This document shows, one piece after another, positions 41,917-46,877 of a stretch of 46,877 bases of DNA. Below the pieces are notes generated by a model, which saw only the letters and a program-made list of their open reading frames with translations, searched no databases and was not told where the DNA came from. Made by a program: the position numbers and the translations under genes. The stretch's first letter is position 1, and every line of letters begins with the position of its first letter. Source of the stretch: Collinsella aerofaciens (lineage in GTDB: Bacteria; Actinomycetota; Coriobacteriia; Coriobacteriales; Coriobacteriaceae). Location of the stretch: positions 1 through 46,877 of the forward strand of contig JAPJOH010000019.1 in the NCBI GenBank assembly GCA_030826265.1. Reading direction: 5' to 3'.

Positions 41917-43947
41917 GTGGCAAACGAAAACGATTACGATGGCGGCGAGATTAAGATTCTCGAAGGTCTCGAGGCCGTTCGTAAGCGCCCGGGCATGTAT
42001 ATCGGCTCGACGAGCGCCAGCGGTCTGCATCACCTGGTGTGGGAGATCGTTGACAACTCCGTCGACGAGGCCATGGCCGGTTTCTGCACCGAGATCCAGG
42101 TGACGGTCCACGCCGACAACTCCATCACGGTCGTCGACAACGGGCGCGGCATCCCCGTCGACGAGCACCCTGTTAAAAAGATCCCGACGCTCGAGGTCGT
42201 CATGACGATCTTGCACGCCGGCGGTAAGTTCGATAACTCGGCCTATAAGGTCTCGGGCGGCCTGCACGGCGTTGGCATCTCCGTCGTCAACGCACTGTCC
42301 AAGCGCGTGGTCGTTCAGGTTCGTCGCGACGGCAACACCTACGAGATGGAGTTCTCGCGCGGCAAGACCGTCAAGAAGATGGAGGTCGTGGGCACCTCGG
42401 ATTCGACGGGCACCACCGTCACCTTCTGGCCCGACGACGAGATCTTCGAGACCTGCATCTACGATTTTGATACGCTGCACAACCGTCTGCAGGAGACGGC
42501 GTTCCTCAATAAGAACCTCAAAATCGTGCTGACCGACGAGCGCGAGGCGACTCCCCACGTGGAGGAGTTTTGCTACGAGGGCGGCATCATCGACTTCGTC
42601 AAGTTCCTCAACGAGGGCAAGGACGTCCCCGAGGCCTTTAAGGAGCCCATCTACATCGAGGGCAAATCGGACCCGGACGCGCCTGTGACCAAGATGGGCG
42701 AGGTCGAGGTTTCTCTGCAGTGGAATAGCGGTTACGGCGAGAACGTCATGTCGTTTGCCAACGACATCTACACCCCCGAGGGTGGCATGCACCTTGAGGG
42801 CTTCCGCACCGCGCTCACCCGCGTGATCAACGATTACGCGCGCAAGCAGAACCTGCTCAAGGAAAAAGACGCCAACCTGACCGGCGACGATGTGCGCGAG
42901 GGCCTTTCGGCCGTTATCTCGGTCAAGCTGCCCGATCCGCAGTTTGAGGGCCAGACCAAGGCCAAGCTCGGCAGCTCCTATATGCGCGCGCTCACACTCA
43001 AGATTGTGACCGACGGCCTTGCCGATTACCTCGAGGAGCATCCCAAGCCCGCTCGCGAGATCGTCAAGAAGGCGCAACAGGCCTGCAAGGCGCGCAATGC
43101 CGCCCGCAAGGCGCGCGAGGCGACCCGCCGCAAGAGCCTGCTCGAGACGGCGTCCCTGCCCGGTAAGCTCGCCGACTGCTCGGTGCGCGATGCCGAGCTG
43201 ACCGAGCTCTTCATCGTAGAGGGCGACTCGGCAGGCGGTTCGGCCAAGGACGGCCGTCGCCGAGACATCCAGGCGATTCTGCCCCTGCGCGGCAAGATTT
43301 TGAACGTCGAACGCGTTGGTGACCATCGCGCGTTCTCGAGTGACACCATCCAGTCGCTGATTACCGCGATCGGCTGCGGCGTCACGACGAGTGCCGGCGA
43401 CGGCGGCGACTTCGATATCACCAAGGCGCGCTACCACAAGATCATCATCATGACCGATGCAGACGTCGACGGTGCGCATATCCGCATCCTGCTGCTGACG
43501 TTCTTCTACAAGTACATGCGTCCGCTGATCGATGCCGGCTACGTCTATGTTGCCTGCCCGCCCATCTTTGGCATTAAGGTGCGCAACAAGATCCACTACG
43601 TGTATCCCAACGGCCGCCAGCCCGAAGACGAGATCCTGCGCGACACCATTCAGAGCCTGGGTTTGAACCCCGACGATAACGACGAGGACGGCAAGGCCAA
43701 GGACGGCAAAATCACCAAGAAGCGCAAGGGCTATACCGTCCAGCGCTACAAGGGCCTGGGCGAGATGGACCCCAAGCAGCTTGCCTCGACGACGATGGAC
43801 CCCAAGACCCGCATCCTGCAACGCGTGTCGATCGAGGACGCCGTGGTGGCGGACCGCGCCGTGCGCGAGCTCATGGGTTCCGAGGTCGGCTATCGCCGCG
43901 AGTACATTGAAAAACATGCGCATGACGCGCGTTTCCTTGACGCTTAA
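41917..43947 (+). CDS. gyrB: DNA gyrase subunit B
   Basis: 676 residues. ATPase domain: VWEIVDNSVDEAMAG, VDNGRGIPVD, GGLHGVGISVVNALS; QTK loop EGQTKAKLG. Toprim: EGDSAGGSAKDGRRRD, LPLRGKILNVE, and DADVDGAHIR. The frame opens at a TTG at 41899, but GTG at 41917 follows GAAGGAGG and gives the natural N-terminus. gyrA follows 11 bases later. Confidence 0.96.
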   Translation: MANENDYDGGEIKILEGLEAVRKRPGMYIGSTSASGLHHLVWEIVDNSVDEAMAGFCTEIQVTVHADNSITVVDNGRGIPVDEHPVKKIPTLEVVMTILHAGGKFDNSAYKVSGGLHGVGISVVNALSKRVVVQVRRDGNTYEMEFSRGKTVKKMEVVGTSDSTGTTVTFWPDDEIFETCIYDFDTLHNRLQETAFLNKNLKIVLTDEREATPHVEEFCYEGGIIDFVKFLNEGKDVPEAFKEPIYIEGKSDPDAPVTKMGEVEVSLQWNSGYGENVMSFANDIYTPEGGMHLEGFRTALTRVINDYARKQNLLKEKDANLTGDDVREGLSAVISVKLPDPQFEGQTKAKLGSSYMRALTLKIVTDGLADYLEEHPKPAREIVKKAQQACKARNAARKAREATRRKSLLETASLPGKLADCSVRDAELTELFIVEGDSAGGSAKDGRRRDIQAILPLRGKILNVERVGDHRAFSSDTIQSLITAIGCGVTTSAGDGGDFDITKARYHKIIIMTDADVDGAHIRILLLTFFYKYMRPLIDAGYVYVACPPIFGIKVRNKIHYVYPNGRQPEDEILRDTIQSLGLNPDDNDEDGKAKDGKITKKRKGYTVQRYKGLGEMDPKQLASTTMDPKTRILQRVSIEDAVVADRAVRELMGSEVGYRREYIEKHAHDARFLDA

Positions 43948-43958
43948 GAGGAGGTAAC

Positions 43959-46700
43959 GTGGCAGACGATATCAACAATAACGGGGGTATGGACGAGGCC
44001 GGCGATGCTGGCATGCCCGACGATCTGAAGCGCCTGCTTGCCCGTGCTGAGCAGGGCGAGGACGGCGACCCGGACGCCTATAACCCCGATGCCGATGATG
44101 ATGAGGAAGAGGACGACGACGCCGAGCTCGAGGAGAGCTTTGGCGAAGTCGACCGTGGTGCCTCGGCCGGCGAGGATATCAACGGCGGTCAGCTCCAGAT
44201 TTCGGAGTTCGGTCGCGAGATGAAGCAGTCGTTCATCGAGTATTCGATGTCGGTTATCACGGCGCGCGCCCTGCCGGACGTGCGCGACGGCTTAAAGCCG
44301 GTGCACCGCCGCATCCTGTACGCGATGAACGAGAGCGGCATCTATCCCAACCGCCCGCACAAGAAGTCGGCCTGGACGGTCGGCGAAGTTATCGGGAAGT
44401 ACCACCCGCATGGCGACTTCGCGGTCTATGAGGCCATGGTCCGCCTGGCGCAGTGGTTCTCCATGCGCACGCCGCTCATCGACGGTCACGGCAACTTTGG
44501 CAACATCGACGGCGACGGCGCGGCGGCCATGCGTTACACCGAGAGTCGCCTGGCCAAGCCCGCCATGGAACTGCTGCGTGACTTGCAGAAGGATACCGTC
44601 GACTGGCAGCCCAACTACGACGAATCGCTCGCCGAGCCCGTGGCACTGCCTGCGCGCTTCCCCAACTTGCTGGTCAACGGCAGCCAGGGCATCGCCGTCG
44701 GCATGGCCACCAACATCGCCCCGCATAACCTCACCGAGGCGATCGAGGCCACCTGCTACCTGATCGACAACCCCGACGCCACTGTCGACGAGCTCATGCA
44801 GATCATGCCCGGTCCGGACTTCCCCACCGGCGCCATCATCATGGGCAGCGCCGGCATCAAACAGAGCTACGAGACCGGACGCGGCTCCATTACCGTGCGT
44901 GCTAAGGCACATGTGGAGTCCACCAAGACCGGCCGCAACCGCCTGGTCTTTACCGAGATTCCCTACATGGTCAACAAGGGCACCCTGCAGGAGAAGATCG
45001 CCCAGCTCGTCAACGACAAACGCATCGAGGGCATCTCGGATATGCGCGATGAGTCCAACCAGAAGGGCATCCGTCTGGTCATCGAGCTCAAGAAGGGCGT
45101 CATTCCGCAGGTCGTGCTCAACAACCTGTATAAGTACACCTCGCTGCAGACGACCTTTGGCGCCAACAACCTGGCACTCGTCAACGGCGTTCCCAAATGC
45201 CTGAGCCTGCGCGAGATGCTGCAGCACTACATCGACCACCAGGTCGACGTCGTCACCCGCCGCACCCACTTCGACCTTAAGAAAGCCCAGGCCCGCGCTC
45301 ATATCCTCGAGGGTTACCTGATGGCCCTTGACCATATCGACGAGGTCATTAGCATCATCCGCTCCTCGCAGACCGACTCCGAGGCCAGCAGCCGCCTGAT
45401 CGAGCGCTTTGGCTTTACGCCCGAGCAGACCACGGCCATCCTCGAGATGAAGCTGCGCCGCCTGACCGGCCTGGAGCGCGACAAGATCCAAGAAGAGTTG
45501 GACGGCCTGCGCCGCGCCATCGCCTACTACGAGGACCTGCTGGCGCACGAGGAGAAGATCCTGGGCGTCATCAAGGAAGAGATGCGCGAGATCTCCAAGA
45601 AGTTTGGCGACAAGCGCCGCACCGAGATCAGCCAGGTTGAGAAGGACCTGGATGTCGAGGACCTCATCGCCGACGAGGATATGGTCGTGACCATCACCCA
45701 CACCGGCTACGTTAAGCGTATCCCGGTGGCTGCCTACCGTGCCCAGAAGCGCGGTGGCAAGGGCGTGTCGGGCGTCAACCTCAAAGAGGATGACGTTATC
45801 GATGAGATGTTCATCGCGTCCACGCACGAGTACGTGCTGTTCTTCTCGAGCAAGGGCAAGGTCTATCGTCTGAAGGTGCACGAGCTGCCGGTGGGTACGC
45901 GCCAGGCGCGCGGTACCGCGATCGTCAACCTGCTGCCCTTCGAGGAGGGCGAGAAGATCGCGAGCGTCATCAGCTGCCGCGAGTTCCCGGCCGACGAGTA
46001 CCTGATGTTTGCCACAAAGAGCGGCATGGTCAAGAAGACCGTGATGAGCGCATATGACCGCAGCCGTCGCGACGGCCTGATCGCTATCAACCTGCGTGAC
46101 GACGACGCGCTGCTGAATGTGCGCCGCGTGCGCGGGGGCGACAAGATTATCCTGGCCACCACCGCAGGCAAGGCGATCATGTTCTCCGAGGAGCAGGTGC
46201 GCGCCACCGGCCGCGATACCAGCGGCGTTCGCGGTATCGGTATGAAGGACGGCGTGAGCGTTCTGGGCATGGAAGTCACTAACGGCAACGGTGATCTGTT
46301 CGTCATCACCGAGCGCGGCTACGGCAAGCGCACGCCGGTCGCGGACTACCCGGAGCAGAATCGCGGCGGCCAGGGCGTCTACACCATTCAAATGACCGAG
46401 CGCAAGGGCAACCTCGCGGCAATGAAGACGGTGGGCCCGCAGCACGAGCTGTTCATCGTGACGGAGGGCGCGACGGTCATTCGCGTCAAGACCGACGAGA
46501 TCAGCCAGACCGGCCGCGCCACCCAGGGTGTCAAGATGATGACCGTCGACGACAACGACCGCATCTGCGCCGTGGCCCGCATGACGGCCGCCAAAGAGAG
46601 GCCCGAAGGCGAAGCCATAGAAAACGGCTCCGCCCCCGAAGAAACCCCTGTCGATCTAGGCGACGGCAACGACATGCCGGAAGATCTCCTTGACGAGTAA
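43959..46700 (+). CDS. gyrA: DNA gyrase subunit A
   Basis: 913 residues. Catalytic Tyr193 in AAAMRYTES. The quinolone-resistance region reads KYHPHGDFAVYEAMVR; Phe154 aligns with E. coli Ser83 and Glu158 with Asp87. The GyrA-box is QKRGGKG. The first 75 residues are an extension rich in Asp and Glu (DADDDEEEDDDAELEE) ahead of the conserved start EFGREMKQSFIEYSMSVI; the C-terminus is also acidic. GTG start with AGGAGG upstream; in an operon with gyrB. Confidence 0.96.
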   Translation: MADDINNNGGMDEAGDAGMPDDLKRLLARAEQGEDGDPDAYNPDADDDEEEDDDAELEESFGEVDRGASAGEDINGGQLQISEFGREMKQSFIEYSMSVITARALPDVRDGLKPVHRRILYAMNESGIYPNRPHKKSAWTVGEVIGKYHPHGDFAVYEAMVRLAQWFSMRTPLIDGHGNFGNIDGDGAAAMRYTESRLAKPAMELLRDLQKDTVDWQPNYDESLAEPVALPARFPNLLVNGSQGIAVGMATNIAPHNLTEAIEATCYLIDNPDATVDELMQIMPGPDFPTGAIIMGSAGIKQSYETGRGSITVRAKAHVESTKTGRNRLVFTEIPYMVNKGTLQEKIAQLVNDKRIEGISDMRDESNQKGIRLVIELKKGVIPQVVLNNLYKYTSLQTTFGANNLALVNGVPKCLSLREMLQHYIDHQVDVVTRRTHFDLKKAQARAHILEGYLMALDHIDEVISIIRSSQTDSEASSRLIERFGFTPEQTTAILEMKLRRLTGLERDKIQEELDGLRRAIAYYEDLLAHEEKILGVIKEEMREISKKFGDKRRTEISQVEKDLDVEDLIADEDMVVTITHTGYVKRIPVAAYRAQKRGGKGVSGVNLKEDDVIDEMFIASTHEYVLFFSSKGKVYRLKVHELPVGTRQARGTAIVNLLPFEEGEKIASVISCREFPADEYLMFATKSGMVKKTVMSAYDRSRRDGLIAINLRDDDALLNVRRVRGGDKIILATTAGKAIMFSEEQVRATGRDTSGVRGIGMKDGVSVLGMEVTNGNGDLFVITERGYGKRTPVADYPEQNRGGQGVYTIQMTERKGNLAAMKTVGPQHELFIVTEGATVIRVKTDEISQTGRATQGVKMMTVDDNDRICAVARMTAAKERPEGEAIENGSAPEETPVDLGDGNDMPEDLLDE

Positions 46701-46740
46701 GAGGCCCTAACTGTTAGAAAATATCAGACCCCATATATCG

Positions 46741-46773
46741 GCGGTCGGCGCACTGCGCGCCGACCGCTTTTTT
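46741..46773 (+). terminator. Terminator of gyrB-gyrA
   Basis: 11-bp stem GCGGTCGGCGC / GCGCCGACCGC with a 5-nt loop, followed by six T. Confidence 0.92.
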
Positions 46774-46837
46774 GAAAACCTTTGAACCCCGCGTCGGCCC
46801 CGGCTGCCCGGCGGCATGCGAAGTCGATCGCGAGTTC

Positions 46838-46875
46838 CGCACGAGCCGGAGAGCACTTAATGTGCTCTCCGTGCG
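46838..46875. repeat. Imperfect hairpin at the right edge
   Basis: CGGAGAGCAC / GTGCTCTCCG around TTAAT, extended by GCAC / GTGC with a bulge. It may be an intergenic palindrome or part of an RNA gene cut by the window edge. Confidence 0.4.
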
Positions 46876-46877
46876 AG

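Noticed and set aside
41866..43923. 685-codon minus-strand frame opposite gyrB
   Set aside because: Antisense of an unmistakable gyrB.
44292..46445. 717-codon minus-strand frame opposite gyrA
   Set aside because: Antisense of an unmistakable gyrA.

Overview
The window looks like a chromosomal piece around the replication origin of a high-GC, Gram-positive actinobacterium, most likely Coriobacteriia and probably Collinsella. This rests on the gene order rpmH-rnpA-yidD-yidC-jag-rsmG-parA-parB on one side of the origin and dnaA-dnaN-recF-DUF721-gyrB-gyrA on the other, on frequent GTG starts, and on sortase-anchored Ig/Cna surface proteins. The genus is inferred from general similarity, not from a database search.

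Left arm (1-30.2 kb): a tRNA-Lys gene with partial copies of its own 3' end; an M29 aminopeptidase; purC behind a small membrane protein; a histidine kinase/response regulator pair; a Tat lipoprotein coupled to a TSCPD protein; a solute-binding protein coupled to a membrane diguanylate cyclase; a large Ig-repeat surface protein (LANTG anchor) inserted just downstream of purB, with a second copy of the purB 3' tail on its far side; a tRNA-Gly gene with palindromic repeats and copies of its own 3' end; a thioester (TQXA) plus Cna-B adhesin with an LPATG anchor; an M28-like membrane protein split by a very long acidic insertion; two tandem WYL regulators (PafB/PafC-like) tail-to-tail with an exonuclease-DinG helicase; ddl and rlmN.

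Origin region (30.2-39.0 kb): a small membrane protein, parB, parA, three perfect parS sites in a regular 39-bp array, rsmG, then jag-yidC-yidD-rnpA-rpmH, all reading away from the origin. A box-rich intergenic region follows (TTTTCAACA-type repeats), then a GHKL ATPase fused to a winged helix and placed directly upstream of dnaA, then dnaA, then a second box cluster with an AT-rich stretch before dnaN. The repeated nonamer differs from the classical DnaA box, and three DnaA positions that contact bases in E. coli are also changed, so protein and site may have changed together.

Right arm (39.0-46.9 kb): dnaN, recF and a DciA-like DUF721 gene closely packed, a terminator, then gyrB and gyrA. 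GyrA has Phe at the position of E. coli Ser83, a known quinolone-resistance change, and an unusual acidic N-terminal extension. Genes on both sides of the origin read mostly away from it, as expected for leading-strand placement.
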